DNA of 39,451 nt from Gemmatimonadota bacterium (GCA_022826025.1 JAJDVR010000048.1:1-39451); one strand, 5' to 3'. Positions 9,432 through 19,231 are shown, numbered from the stretch's first letter. A program made the numbers and translations. Notes: generated by a model from the sequence alone, not told the origin.

Positions 9432-9629
9432 GGTCCCTCCTGAGACTCGAAGTGTCCCGGGGCGTGGCGCATTGCCGACCTGCTCCCCGCGGGTCCACCG
9501 AGCATGATTCCGGCTCCGTATCGCGCTACATGATGCAGGAAGCCAATAGCCGTTGCAAGGACCACGCCCTCTCCGCGGGGCCGCGCTCCCGCCCGGTTGT
9601 TCCGTTGTGACCTCACCAGGAGAGGCGGT

Positions 9630-10183
9630 TCACTTCTGCCAGGTCCGGTCGGCGGCTCCCGCGGCGTGGTTCTCGACCCGGGCCAGCACGAAGAGCAGGT
9701 CGGACAGCCGGTTGAGATACCGGAGGATGCCCTCGTCGACCGGTTGACGCGCGGCCAGCGACACGGTGACCCGCTCGGCCCGGCGGCAAACGGAGCGGGC
9801 GAGGTGCAGCGTCGCGGCGGCCGGCGCACCGCCCGGCAGGATGAACTTGCGCAACGGGGGGAGCTCGGCGTCGGCTTCGTCCATCCATGCCTCCATCTCG
9901 CCGACCCGCTCGACGGGTACCTCGGGCACCTTCGGCCGTTTGCGTCCCTCCGCGGCCGGCGGAAGGGCCAGGGAGGCGCCGATGGCGAAGAGATCGCGCT
10001 GGATCCGGACCAGTCGGGCGGCGGTGGCCGGAACCCCGGTCTGGCCGTGGGCGAGCCCGAGGCACGAGCTGAGTTCGTCCACCGTGCCGTACGCGTGCAG
10101 GCGGGGATGATCCTTCGCCACCCGCCCGCCCCCCAGCAGGCCGGTTTCTCCCTCGTCCCCTCGTCTGGTATAGATCTTCATCC
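9630..10183 (-). CDS. Cob(I)yrinic acid a,c-diamide adenosyltransferase, PduO/MMAB type
   Basis: MKIYTRRGDEGETGLLGGGRVAKDHPRLHAYGTVDELSS...ILPGG...CRRAER...LNRLSDLLFVLAR. Start at 10183; the ORF track's 5' extension is spurious. Confidence 0.93.
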
Positions 10184-10296
10184 GCATCCATCGCAGGTCC
10201 GTGCCCCGCCTCGCCCGCATCCACGGCAGATTATAATACCGGTGCGCGACCCCTGCTCCGGGCAGAGTTCCGTGAGCCGCACTCCGGGAGGGAGAT

Positions 10297-10872
10297 GTGA
10301 CGATCGCCGAGCTGGGCGGCCAGCCCGACGCCGTTCGCGAACAGGCCGCGGCGCTGCTCGTGGACGGCTTCGACCAACATCCGCGGGGATGGCGGGACCT
10401 GGAGGCAGCCACGGGGGAGGTGTCGCATGTCCTCGGTCGCGGTTTCGCCTTCGCCGCCATCGAGGATGCCCGCCTCCTGGGGTGGATCGGCGGCCTGCCG
10501 GAATACGAGGGCCGCGTATGGGAGTTGCACCCGCTCGTCGTACGGCGGGAGCACCGTCTTCGCGGGGTGGGAAGGGCGCTCGTCGCCGCATTCGAGGATG
10601 AAGCCCGGCGCCGCGGCGCGCTGACGTTCACGCTCGGCACCGATGATGACGGCGGGCAGACCTCGCTCGCCGGCGTGGACCTCTACGTGGACATCCCGCG
10701 TCACATCGCCGCACTGCGGGACCTGGGCAGCCGGCACCCGTTTCTCTTCTATCGCCGCCTGGGCTACGTCGTCACCGGGTGCATGCCGGACGCCAACGGC
10801 CCGGGCCGGCCGGACATCTACATGTCCAAGTCGGCCGGGCGGGAAGACCGGCGCCGGCAGCCCGCAGAATAG
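10297..10872 (+). CDS. GNAT N-acetyltransferase, AAC(6')-like
   Basis: WELHPLVV...LRGVGRALV, LGTDDDGGQTSLAGVDLY, HPFLFYRRLGYVVTGCMPDANGPGRPDIYMSK; GTG start. Confidence 0.8.
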   Translation: MTIAELGGQPDAVREQAAALLVDGFDQHPRGWRDLEAATGEVSHVLGRGFAFAAIEDARLLGWIGGLPEYEGRVWELHPLVVRREHRLRGVGRALVAAFEDEARRRGALTFTLGTDDDGGQTSLAGVDLYVDIPRHIAALRDLGSRHPFLFYRRLGYVVTGCMPDANGPGRPDIYMSKSAGREDRRRQPAE

Positions 10873-10905
10873 CTCCCCGCGGACCGGCGAGCCGAGCGGC
10901 TTCGG

Positions 10906-11157
10906 TTACCGCAGCTTGACGGCCTTCCTTATGACCTTCGCCTTGTCGATCAGGCTCGTGGCCTTGTCCACAGCGCCCTCGGCCTCCGGGAGGAGGAGGT
11001 CACGGATGTCGAGGAGCGCCTCCAGGTAAAGCTGGTCGCGCTGGAAGGCGAAGTCGAGCCGGTCCATCTCGGCACGGTCGTTCTCCCGTTCGGCCCTGCT
11101 GAAGGCGCTGGTGTAGATGGCCTCCAGATTGCCGACGATGCGGCTGCGATCTCTCAT
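10906..11157 (-). CDS. Hypothetical small helical protein
   Basis: 83 aa, overlaps the upstream hydrolase by 4 nt (translational coupling). Confidence 0.6.
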   Translation of the reverse strand: MRDRSRIVGNLEAIYTSAFSRAERENDRAEMDRLDFAFQRDQLYLEALLDIRDLLLPEAEGAVDKATSLIDKAKVIRKAVKLR

Positions 11158-11852
11158 CCTGTCTCGACCCGCTTCCGTTCAAGCGCCCGGGCGACCGCCG
11201 GCCGGGTGAGAAAATCCCTTATGCCGCGGCGCAGTTCGTCGAAGTGTCCGTGAAAGTAGTGGTCCGCTCCCGGGATGACGACTGCCTGCACCGGATCCCC
11301 CAGCTGCCGCGCGAATTCCGCCGCTCGGGCTCCCGAACCGAATTCGTCGCGCTCGCCCTGAACGATGAGCACCGGGCAGCGAGCGCCCGCCAGGAACCCG
11401 TAGTCGTGGAGGTCGAAGGCGAGCCCGACGCCGACCATGGCCGCGACGCCCGCGTGGCCGACACCCGCCCTCAGTGCGACCAGCGACCCGAACGAGAATC
11501 CGCCGGCCACCAGCGGCAGGCCCGGAAAGATACCCTCGAGGTGCCGTAGCGCGGCGCGCGCGTCCTCGGTCTCGCCGAATCCCCCGCCGTAGGAGCCGGT
11601 GCTCCGTCCCACGCCGCGAAAGTTGAAGCGGAGCGCCGCCAGCCCGGCCTCGGTCATGGCCTGAGCCGCGCGGTACACGGCCTTGGTGTGCATCGTGCCC
11701 CCGTGCAAGGGATGCGGGTGGCACATGACCGCGGCCCCGCGCGGGGCCTCACGCGGCTGGCGCAGCACAGCCTCCAGCAGGCCGTGCGAGACGGGTATCG
11801 GGAGAAAGCCTCCCTTCGCTGCAGGGGGCATGGGGAACCGGTCTGTTCGCAT
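11154..11852 (-). CDS. Alpha/beta hydrolase (dienelactone hydrolase-like)
   Basis: CHPHPLHGGTMHTKAVYRAAQAM, GGFSFGS nucleophile elbow, PGADHYFHGHFDEL. Start MRTDRFPMPP at 11852; the longer track ORF runs antisense through the neighbouring genes. Confidence 0.85.
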   Translation of the reverse strand: MRTDRFPMPPAAKGGFLPIPVSHGLLEAVLRQPREAPRGAAVMCHPHPLHGGTMHTKAVYRAAQAMTEAGLAALRFNFRGVGRSTGSYGGGFGETEDARAALRHLEGIFPGLPLVAGGFSFGSLVALRAGVGHAGVAAMVGVGLAFDLHDYGFLAGARCPVLIVQGERDEFGSGARAAEFARQLGDPVQAVVIPGADHYFHGHFDELRRGIRDFLTRPAVARALERKRVETG

Positions 11853-11923
11853 GTCGATCGGGGCGGGGCTATTCTGTTCGCCTGCCGCGAGCCGGGTCAA
11901 GGGCAGCCGGAGGACCAGGATCG

Positions 11924-12322
11924 ATGACCGTCGGACCGACCGAGTTGGCGAAAGTGGTAAACCGCATGTACTGGGACTCCGACGAGAGCGTAAACCGGAT
12001 CGCCGAGCGACTCGATCTCTCCAAGGGCGCCCTCTACGGCATGATCGAGCCGGCGCCCGCCGACCGCACCTGCCCCGATTGCACCTCCCCCCTGAGCTTC
12101 GGCAACCGGACGGCACGCGACCGCGGGCTTGCCGAATGCGTCCCCTGTTCCGTTGTCGGGGAGCCGGCGGACCGGGTACCATCCACCGCACTCGCCCCGC
12201 ACACCCCGGAACCGGCTCCAATCCGCGAGCCCCGGGTATGGAGCGGGCGAGCGCTGGCCGGTTCCCTGCTGCTCGGGGTGGTCGCGGGGGTGCTGATCGC
12301 TCGCATACTGCGCCGCCGGTGA
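11924..12322 (+). CDS. Putative HTH / zinc-ribbon protein with C-terminal membrane anchor
   Basis: SVNRIAERLDLSKGALYGMIE (HTH-like), CPDC...CVPC, C-terminal AGSLLLGVVAGVLIARILRRR. Confidence 0.6.
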   Translation: MTVGPTELAKVVNRMYWDSDESVNRIAERLDLSKGALYGMIEPAPADRTCPDCTSPLSFGNRTARDRGLAECVPCSVVGEPADRVPSTALAPHTPEPAPIREPRVWSGRALAGSLLLGVVAGVLIARILRRR

Positions 12323-12365
12323 CGGCGCCGCGCCTTTCCACGCACACTTCAGACAAGATCGGTAC

Positions 12366-13139
12366 GTGACGATGAAGCTGCATCACCCAACGACGCCCGC
12401 CGGGAATCGGCTCGCGGCACGGTTTGGTTTCCGGGCCCTGGCCCCGCTCGTTCTCGCGCTGGCGACCGGCTGCGCGAGCGGAGAAGGCGAGGCGAATCCT
12501 CCGGCGGAGGGGGAAGCCGCCCAGCCCCTCACCCGGAGTCTCTTCACCACTCCTCCCGAAACGCTCCCCGGGGAAGAGATCGACTTCCCGGGCCTGGGCT
12601 TCGACTTCGGCAGCCCGGACGCGACGCTCCGCATCGCGGAACTCAGCGACTTCGGCTGCGGCTTCTGCCGCAAGTTCCACGAAGAGACCTTCCCCGTGCT
12701 CCAGGAGGAGTACATCGACGCCGGCACCGTGCTGTGGAAGTACATCCCGATCGTGACCGGGATGTTTCCCCACGGAGACCTGTCGGCGCTCGCGGGAGAG
12801 TGCGCGGGAGAGCAGGACGATTTCGAGGGGATGATGGTGCGGCTGTTCGAGGACCAGGGGACGTGGAAGGGCAGCGGCGATCCCATGCCCCACTTCCTCG
12901 GCTACGCCGCCGAGCTCGGGCTGAACTCGGAGCAGTTCGAGTCCTGCATCGCCGAGGAGCGGCCGGGAGACCGCATCGCCGACGGCGGACGGGCCGCGCG
13001 CGCGCTGGGCCTGCGCGGAACCCCGAGCTTCCTGATCAACGGATTCCCCGTCCAGGGAGCCCTTCCCACGCAGCTCTTCCGCGACATCCTGGACAACGAG
13101 CTGGAGGCGCTGGCCGAGGCCGCGGGGTCGGGGGGCTAG
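12366..13139 (+). CDS. DsbA-family thioredoxin-fold lipoprotein
   Basis: Lipobox-like ATGCASGEG; AELSDFGCGFCRKFHEETFP (CGFC) and RGTPSFLINGFPVQGA. Confidence 0.88.
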   Translation: MTMKLHHPTTPAGNRLAARFGFRALAPLVLALATGCASGEGEANPPAEGEAAQPLTRSLFTTPPETLPGEEIDFPGLGFDFGSPDATLRIAELSDFGCGFCRKFHEETFPVLQEEYIDAGTVLWKYIPIVTGMFPHGDLSALAGECAGEQDDFEGMMVRLFEDQGTWKGSGDPMPHFLGYAAELGLNSEQFESCIAEERPGDRIADGGRAARALGLRGTPSFLINGFPVQGALPTQLFRDILDNELEALAEAAGSGG

Positions 13140-14053
13140 CCTCCCGGCCGTCGCTGCACGCGGTCGAGCGGGCGCGCGATGTTCGCCGGCCGCCGGGGTT
13201 CCCGGGTGGCCATGTTGAACCGGTCTCCCGGGGCCAGGAAGTAGAAATCGCCGCCGGTGTCGATCTGCGCCCCGGTGTCGTAGATGACGACGTAGCTCTC
13301 GCCGATCACCTCGAACTCGTCGCCCTGGACGACGATCGCGGTGTTCTCGTCGATCCCGATGCCCAGCAGCCCGGGCATCGCCTCCATCACCTCGAGCATG
13401 TCGAACTGGCGGTTGCGACGCAGCAGGTGCTGGTCGACGCCCACGTTGCGCAGGAAGCCGAACCCCTCCTCGTGGTCTCCCATCATGATGGTGTTGGTCT
13501 GCGTGTCGCCGCGGATGAGGTACGACCCCTGGATCGAGGCGCCGGCCGAGGAGCCGCCGATGACGCCGCCGCGCTCGAGCACGCGGTGGAGTTCCTCCTC
13601 CGTACGGGTGTCAAGGTATGAATCCGCGATCCGCCACTGCCTGCCGCCCGGGAACCAGACCCCGCCGGCCTCCCGGATCGGCGCCACGAAGGCCTCGCTG
13701 TCGGCCTCGGCGCGGTCGTTGGTGTGGATCACCGTCAGGTTGGTCGCGCCCGCCGCGCGGAACTGGCGCAGACCGGGGTAGAACTGGTCGTACTCCGCCG
13801 CGCCGCCCGCGGTGGGGATCACGACGATGGGGGCGTCGGCGCCGCCCGCCAGGTCGATGAAGCGGCGCACGATGCCCAGATCCTGCATGGCGCCCCCCAC
13901 AACGACAAGCGAGCCGTTGGCGGGACCCACCTCCTGAGCCCCCAGAGGCGCCGTCGTGCCCTCTCCGGCGGTCCCCAGGGCGAGCGCGATGGCGATGGCG
14001 ATCATGGTTGTGCTCCGGTTCATCTGCGACCTCCTGGACCGCGTCCGATTCAT
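13136..14053 (-). CDS. Exported cyanophycinase-like S51 peptidase
   Basis: Signal peptide-like N-terminus (MIAIAIALALGTAGEGTTAPLGAQ); GSLVVVGGAM, VIPTAGG, GGSSAGASIQG, GIGIDENTAIVV. Confidence 0.85.
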   Translation of the reverse strand: MNRTRSRRSQMNRSTTMIAIAIALALGTAGEGTTAPLGAQEVGPANGSLVVVGGAMQDLGIVRRFIDLAGGADAPIVVIPTAGGAAEYDQFYPGLRQFRAAGATNLTVIHTNDRAEADSEAFVAPIREAGGVWFPGGRQWRIADSYLDTRTEEELHRVLERGGVIGGSSAGASIQGSYLIRGDTQTNTIMMGDHEEGFGFLRNVGVDQHLLRRNRQFDMLEVMEAMPGLLGIGIDENTAIVVQGDEFEVIGESYVVIYDTGAQIDTGGDFYFLAPGDRFNMATREPRRPANIARPLDRVQRRPGG

Positions 14054-14328
14054 GTGGTTTCTGGATGGGTGCCCGGGTTGGCGGGCAACCCCGGACAGGA
14101 ATCATTCCGCCTTGAAGCCGGTTGCGCCAGCCGCGGGCCGGGTCGGGCAGCACCGTCCTTCGCAGGCGACAAAAGACCCTTCATCCCGGGCTGGGCGTCA
14201 GCGCATTGCAATGACACGGCACGGCCAACCCTTGAAGCCTCCGGCACGTTGCGTCGCCGTTTGCTGATAGTTCGCTGATGGCGGGCGACTACTGTTGTGC
14301 GTCGCCTCATCTTGCAAAAGGAGCGCCC

Positions 14329-15210
14329 ATGCCCCGCTCAAAGCGCCCCCAATCGCCATTCCTGCTCTTCTCCGTCCCGTACCGGACGCTTGTCCCGCTC
14401 ACGGCTACGGCCGAGTTTATCGAGCGCGAAAGGGGACTCAGGGGCTCGGCCCTGATCTGGCGTCTGGGGACGCGGGAGCTGGCCGACAACTTGAGGATCG
14501 CACGCCTGAGACCGCCGGGCGTCGTCCTGATTCTCATTCTTCCGCCCGCTTCATCGCTGACACCGGAGACGGATCTTCTCCATGTTATCGGGCGATGTAG
14601 GCCGACAGCCATCGTCCCTCATCACGAGGACATCGATCCGGGTGACATGAAGTCGCTTATTCGCCGGCCACCGACCGACCTCCCGGTTGAGTTCACCGAG
14701 TATCTCGCCTGGAGGGGACTGCGGGTCGACCGCGGCACATGCGACATCATTCGCCGCACCGTGACGCTGGCGAGACACCTCACCACGATCGCCAGCCTGT
14801 CCCGGACGATCTACCTGTCGCGCCGCGCACTGGGTCGCCGCTTCGTGTCGAGAGGGCTGCCGGTACCTTCGCACTGGCTGCAGTTCTGCCGGATTCTGCA
14901 CGCGGTCCTCCGGCTGCAGAACTCGTCGCAGAGCCTGCACTCCGTCGCCTGTGGCCTGGGTTACCCCGACGGCTTTGCGCTGAGCAATCAGATGAAGCGG
15001 CTCATCGGAGTTCGGCCCTCGACAGCCCGACGTTGTCTGGGATGGGAGTGGCTGATCGAGTGCTGGTTGCAGAAGGAGAAGGCGACCGGAGCGTTGACCC
15101 ACGACTTGCGCAGCGGCTCAGCGAGCAGATCGGCCCGCGCGTTCCAAGCCCATCGAGATCCGGCCCGAAGAGCCAGGAAGCTGGCAGTTCGACGGTCGGC
15201 CTCCAAGTGA
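14329..15210 (+). CDS. AraC-like helix-turn-helix regulator (divergent)
   Basis: C-terminal LSRRALGRRFVSRGLPVPSHWLQFCRILHAVLRLQNSSQSLHSVACGLGYPDGFALSNQMKRLIGVRPSTARR matches the double-HTH AraC pattern; RBS-like aaaggag precedes the ATG. Confidence 0.7.
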   Translation: MPRSKRPQSPFLLFSVPYRTLVPLTATAEFIERERGLRGSALIWRLGTRELADNLRIARLRPPGVVLILILPPASSLTPETDLLHVIGRCRPTAIVPHHEDIDPGDMKSLIRRPPTDLPVEFTEYLAWRGLRVDRGTCDIIRRTVTLARHLTTIASLSRTIYLSRRALGRRFVSRGLPVPSHWLQFCRILHAVLRLQNSSQSLHSVACGLGYPDGFALSNQMKRLIGVRPSTARRCLGWEWLIECWLQKEKATGALTHDLRSGSASRSARAFQAHRDPARRARKLAVRRSASK

Positions 15211-15229
15211 CTCCAGCAGCATCGAAACA

Positions 15230-18200
15230 ATGTCAGAAAAGCCTTTCGGGCCGGGACACATGCAAGCCCACCAAGGCAATCCCCGCCCAATTTTTCGTTT
15301 GGTGACCTTCGGCGGTCCCGCGTTGTACGCCGGCACCAGGCATCTTGCGCTGTCTCCCCTCAGAGCGGCTTTGCTCAGCCTGCTCGCGACCGCGCCGGAC
15401 GGCGTGTCGACAGCGCGCGCCATCAGTCTGCTCTGGCAGCCTGCGCCTTCCCGTCGGCTCAGACACCGCATCAGCCAGCTCATCTATTCGCTGAACCGGG
15501 AGTTTGCCGAGCCGCTGGTTGTCAGGAAACATGACCGCCAATACCTGAGCGCGGCGATTGCCACGGACTACAGCATCCTCCTGGGGGGGATCTCGGACGA
15601 GCACCTGGTCGAAGCTGCTGAACTGTGCGAACGAGGGTTTCTCTCGGAACTGACCAGGTCCCCCTCGAAAGCGTTCTCGCAATGGCTGGACGAAACAAGG
15701 CTCCAGCTCCGGTCCCGGATCCGAAAGGATGCCGTGACACACTGGACCCGCCTGGCCGGCCAGGGCCGCTGGCATCGGGCCGCTTACCCGGCTCGAGCCC
15801 TGGTTTCGTTCAATCCGTATGACGAGCGGGCCCTTCGGATGCTGATTCGGGCCGAGGCGATGTCCGGAAAGGTAGGCGAGGCGGAGGCGGCCTTTCACAA
15901 TTTCGTGGAAAGGTCCGAGATGGGTAACTCGGAGTGGTCCCCAAATGCGGCGACGCTGTCGCTGGTCAGCCACCTGCATGACATGCGCGGGCAGGCCGGC
16001 ACGAAGCCCGCTTCCCGACCGGTGGACGGTCAGCCCCTGACCGGGCGTACCGAGGAGCTGGCTGCGATCCTGGGGGCTTTACTCCCTCGTCCCGGAGACG
16101 GGTTGCGCGTGGTCGTGTTGCGCGGCGAGCGCGGAATCGGAAAGACGCGGCTCGCAGAAGAAGCCCTCGCCCGGGGCCTGCTGGCAGGTATCCGAGCCAT
16201 TCGCAGCCAAGCGAGGAGCCGCAGACAGGTCTCCTTCCTGGACACCCTCCTCGACGCGCTGAGGTCCTCCGATCTCGACGCCGAGATCAACCAACTGGCG
16301 GAACCCTGGCGCGGCATCATCCAGAGACTGCTGTCAAGGTCCCCCAGCGGTACGGAATCATCAGCCGAACCGGGTGCGGCCGTGGCCGGTCGATTCAACC
16401 GGCGGTGCCTTGAAGCAGTCTGGCGGTTGCTCATGGAGGTCACCCGGAACAAGCCCACCATCCTCTTCATCGATGATTTCCAGTGGGTTGATTCGGATTC
16501 GATGGCGGGTCTGCAGTACGTTCTGGAGCGATGGCCCTCCCTCCCTTTGGCTGTCATGCTCGCGACCCGGACCGACAGGCTGCGTGAGAAGGACTCCGTC
16601 AGCCGGCTGCTGGGTGGTTCCCTGATGCGATACGAGCCGAGCGAGTTCTTTCTCGGCGAACTCAGCAGGAGGGCTGCCGCCGGCCTGGTAGACACCATTT
16701 CCGATGGCCGGATCGAGGCGGAGGTGCGGGACCAGATCGTTGAGCTGAGCGGCCAGAACCCGTTCTTCATCGTGCAACTCGCCCGTCAGGCCGGCTCGGG
16801 CCAGCGCCTGCCGAACCTCGATCCGGGCGATTTCGTGCCGGTCCCGAAGTCCATCGCCAGAGTCTTCGCGGACCGCCTGACCGAGTTGGATGACGACGGC
16901 GAACGTGCACTTCAGCTTCTCACCGTCCTTGGGCGTCCCATGGGGGTCGACACGTTGTCCGAATTGTCCGGCAGGTCGCACGACTCGTGCCTGCAGGCGC
17001 TCGACCGGTTGCAGCAGTCCCGGCTGGTCGAATGGGACTCGCGCGGGTTTGTTGCACGCTACGAACTCATCCTCCATACGGTCTACGATCGAATGAACGT
17101 CGCGCGGAGGGCATGGGTCCACGGTCGCGTTGCTGCGCATCTGGAGGGTGTGAACACCCCGGCGACTTCGGCGGAACTGGCGATGCACTATCACCATGCC
17201 CGTATGCGGACTCACGCGCTCCGGCACGCCCTGGCCGGAGCCAGGGTCGCGGAGAAAGCGGGCGCCTTCGCGGAGGCCGCCAAGCTCTTCTCCCTCGCGA
17301 GGGAAGACACCGACGATCCGCGGACCCGCGGCCGGATCGCCACCCGCGTCGCTCGTCTTCACTACGTGTGCAGGGACATCGTGGAGGGACCGGCGTGTTT
17401 GACCGAGGCTGCGTTTCAGCTTCGAAACTCCCAACGCCTCGAGAGCGCCCTGGTTGCCGACCTCCTGCGCGTCGATCTGCTCGCGAGCAAGGGCTCCCGG
17501 TCTGCGCGAGAGGCGGCAGCCGGCATCCGTGAACTCGGACGCACCGCCGAGGAGCAGAGGCATTGGAAGGCGGCCGCCAAGGCTATCGAACTCGAACTCC
17601 GCATCCACAGAAGAGAAGGACACGGCCCTGAGGCGGACGGGGTCGCCGCTCACGCCAGAGCGCTGCTGGAGCGTGTTGCACCGGAGTCACGGGGCCCCCT
17701 GCATGTCAGCCTCGCACTCCATCATCAGGGTGACTTCGATGCCGGGCTGGGGCATGCCCGCGAAGCCATCGCCATCGCCCGCCGGAAGCGCTCCCCGGAT
17801 GAACTGCTGCAGGCCCTGGTGCCGCTCGTTGCGATTCAGGGCGTAAGGGGACTCATGGCCGATCCGGAGGTCACCTCGGCGGCGGCGGAGGGGGAGAAGC
17901 TGCGCGGGAGCCGCGACGATTTCGTCGATCACTACAACCTGTTCGTCAGTGCAGGTACCGGATACCGCGCGATCGGACGCCTCGACGAGGCAAGGAACTG
18001 GCTTGCCAAGGCCGGGCCGCTGCTTGCCGGGGTGAACGTCTGCGAAGCGCATGTTTCCCTGGAATGCAAGATGGGAGAGCTGGCGCTGGAGGCGAGGGAT
18101 TGGGACCTGGGCGCCGCACATTTTGCTCGGGCCCGGCAACTCTGGATGCCTGGAATGGGGCGTCATCTGGGGATCATCAGCCATGCGGGCGCCAGCCTGA

Positions 18201-18574
18201 CCGCGCTGCGCACGGGCGAAGTGTCGATAGCCCGCGAGATGGCAGACGACACCCCCGAACCGCCAGCAAGCTGGTTCGAGGATCCGTGGGTGTTCGCGTT
18301 GTTCAAGGCCCGCGTGTGCGAGTGGAGGAGCGCCGTCGGTGCGGGTGCGGACGCCATCAGCGACATCGCGATGCTCATCGAGGCAACTCAGCCGGCCCAT
18401 TGGGCGCGGCTCAAGTTCGAGGAGGCGCTCCTGCGGCTACGACATTCGCTCCCCCAGCGATACGAGGTCACGGAAACGGCCGCGGAAGCGGCAGCCGACC
18501 TGGGGATCGATCGCTGGGTCAGGCTCCTGAAGGCGGCACGACGACGAGCACGCTGGCTGGCGGTTGGTGGTTGA
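15230..18574 (+). CDS. SARP/BTAD-type transcriptional activator with AAA/STAND ATPase and helical-repeat C-terminus
   Basis: BTAD-like N-terminus (LRAALLSLLATAPDGVSTARAISLLW...; YDERALRMLIRAEAMSGKVGEAEAAFHNF), Walker A LRGERGIGKTRLAEEA, Walker B TILFIDDFQWVD, long helical-repeat-like C-terminus. Confidence 0.8.
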   Translation: MSEKPFGPGHMQAHQGNPRPIFRLVTFGGPALYAGTRHLALSPLRAALLSLLATAPDGVSTARAISLLWQPAPSRRLRHRISQLIYSLNREFAEPLVVRKHDRQYLSAAIATDYSILLGGISDEHLVEAAELCERGFLSELTRSPSKAFSQWLDETRLQLRSRIRKDAVTHWTRLAGQGRWHRAAYPARALVSFNPYDERALRMLIRAEAMSGKVGEAEAAFHNFVERSEMGNSEWSPNAATLSLVSHLHDMRGQAGTKPASRPVDGQPLTGRTEELAAILGALLPRPGDGLRVVVLRGERGIGKTRLAEEALARGLLAGIRAIRSQARSRRQVSFLDTLLDALRSSDLDAEINQLAEPWRGIIQRLLSRSPSGTESSAEPGAAVAGRFNRRCLEAVWRLLMEVTRNKPTILFIDDFQWVDSDSMAGLQYVLERWPSLPLAVMLATRTDRLREKDSVSRLLGGSLMRYEPSEFFLGELSRRAAAGLVDTISDGRIEAEVRDQIVELSGQNPFFIVQLARQAGSGQRLPNLDPGDFVPVPKSIARVFADRLTELDDDGERALQLLTVLGRPMGVDTLSELSGRSHDSCLQALDRLQQSRLVEWDSRGFVARYELILHTVYDRMNVARRAWVHGRVAAHLEGVNTPATSAELAMHYHHARMRTHALRHALAGARVAEKAGAFAEAAKLFSLAREDTDDPRTRGRIATRVARLHYVCRDIVEGPACLTEAAFQLRNSQRLESALVADLLRVDLLASKGSRSAREAAAGIRELGRTAEEQRHWKAAAKAIELELRIHRREGHGPEADGVAAHARALLERVAPESRGPLHVSLALHHQGDFDAGLGHAREAIAIARRKRSPDELLQALVPLVAIQGVRGLMADPEVTSAAAEGEKLRGSRDDFVDHYNLFVSAGTGYRAIGRLDEARNWLAKAGPLLAGVNVCEAHVSLECKMGELALEARDWDLGAAHFARARQLWMPGMGRHLGIISHAGASLTALRTGEVSIAREMADDTPEPPASWFEDPWVFALFKARVCEWRSAVGAGADAISDIAMLIEATQPAHWARLKFEEALLRLRHSLPQRYEVTETAAEAAADLGIDRWVRLLKAARRRARWLAVGG

Positions 18575-18682
18575 GCCGGAGTCCCGTTGCCGGGGTGCGC
18601 GGGCCAGACCGTCGCGACCGGTTACGCGCCGGTCGTCCCATCCCGCCATTCCGTCGCCCGAGGTCTTCCGCTTGCTTGTACC

Positions 18683-19231
18683 ATGCCGCCGACGCACAGC
18701 AAGCTGATCCACGACCGGTCTCGCCGGAGCCTCCGGACCGTCTACGCCGACCTCGTCCGCGAGGCCAGGCACATCGATGCGGCCGTCGATCGGATCCGGC
18801 TCTCCGGCATCGATCTCGCGTACAAAGACCTGGACTCGGTGGAAGAACTGCGCGTCCTCACCACCGAGATCAATGCGGCAACGCTCAAGTTCGAGGCCGA
18901 GGCGATCCTGGCCGATCCCCAACGCAGCGACAATCTGAGTGTCGTCGTGCGCCTGCTCACCGAAGAGCGCCTCCGGGTCCGTTGCGCGCCCCTCCTCGAC
19001 TGGGCGCCCAACTTCTCCGTCTTCGTCGATCCGCAGGGACGCTGCGATCTGCTTCTGGGCGTCCACTGGTTCCAGATTCCCTACCCCTCGCGCGGGCCGG
19101 CCCTCGCCGTGGTGCACGGGGGCGGGGAGGCTGACGGCGTGCGGGCGCGATTTCAGGAGATGTGGGACCTGGCGCACGACATTGGTCCGGCGTTGCGCGG
19201 CGTCTTTGAGGCCGCCGCGCACGCAACTTGA
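18683..19231 (+). CDS. Hypothetical protein
   Basis: 183-codon ORF (including stop) starting MPPTHSKLIHDRSRRSLRTVYADL. The track start at 18587 is less likely. Confidence 0.6.
   Translation: MPPTHSKLIHDRSRRSLRTVYADLVREARHIDAAVDRIRLSGIDLAYKDLDSVEELRVLTTEINAATLKFEAEAILADPQRSDNLSVVVRLLTEERLRVRCAPLLDWAPNFSVFVDPQGRCDLLLGVHWFQIPYPSRGPALAVVHGGGEADGVRARFQEMWDLAHDIGPALRGVFEAAAHAT

Noticed and set aside
11853-12893. N-terminal extension of the alpha/beta hydrolase ORF
   Set aside because: Runs antisense through the HTH/zinc-ribbon and DsbA-like genes. Homology-like sequence begins only at MRTDRFPMPP.
16361-17653. 430-aa minus-strand ORF
   Set aside because: Shadow ORF inside the SARP/ATPase gene; the sense frame has Walker motifs.
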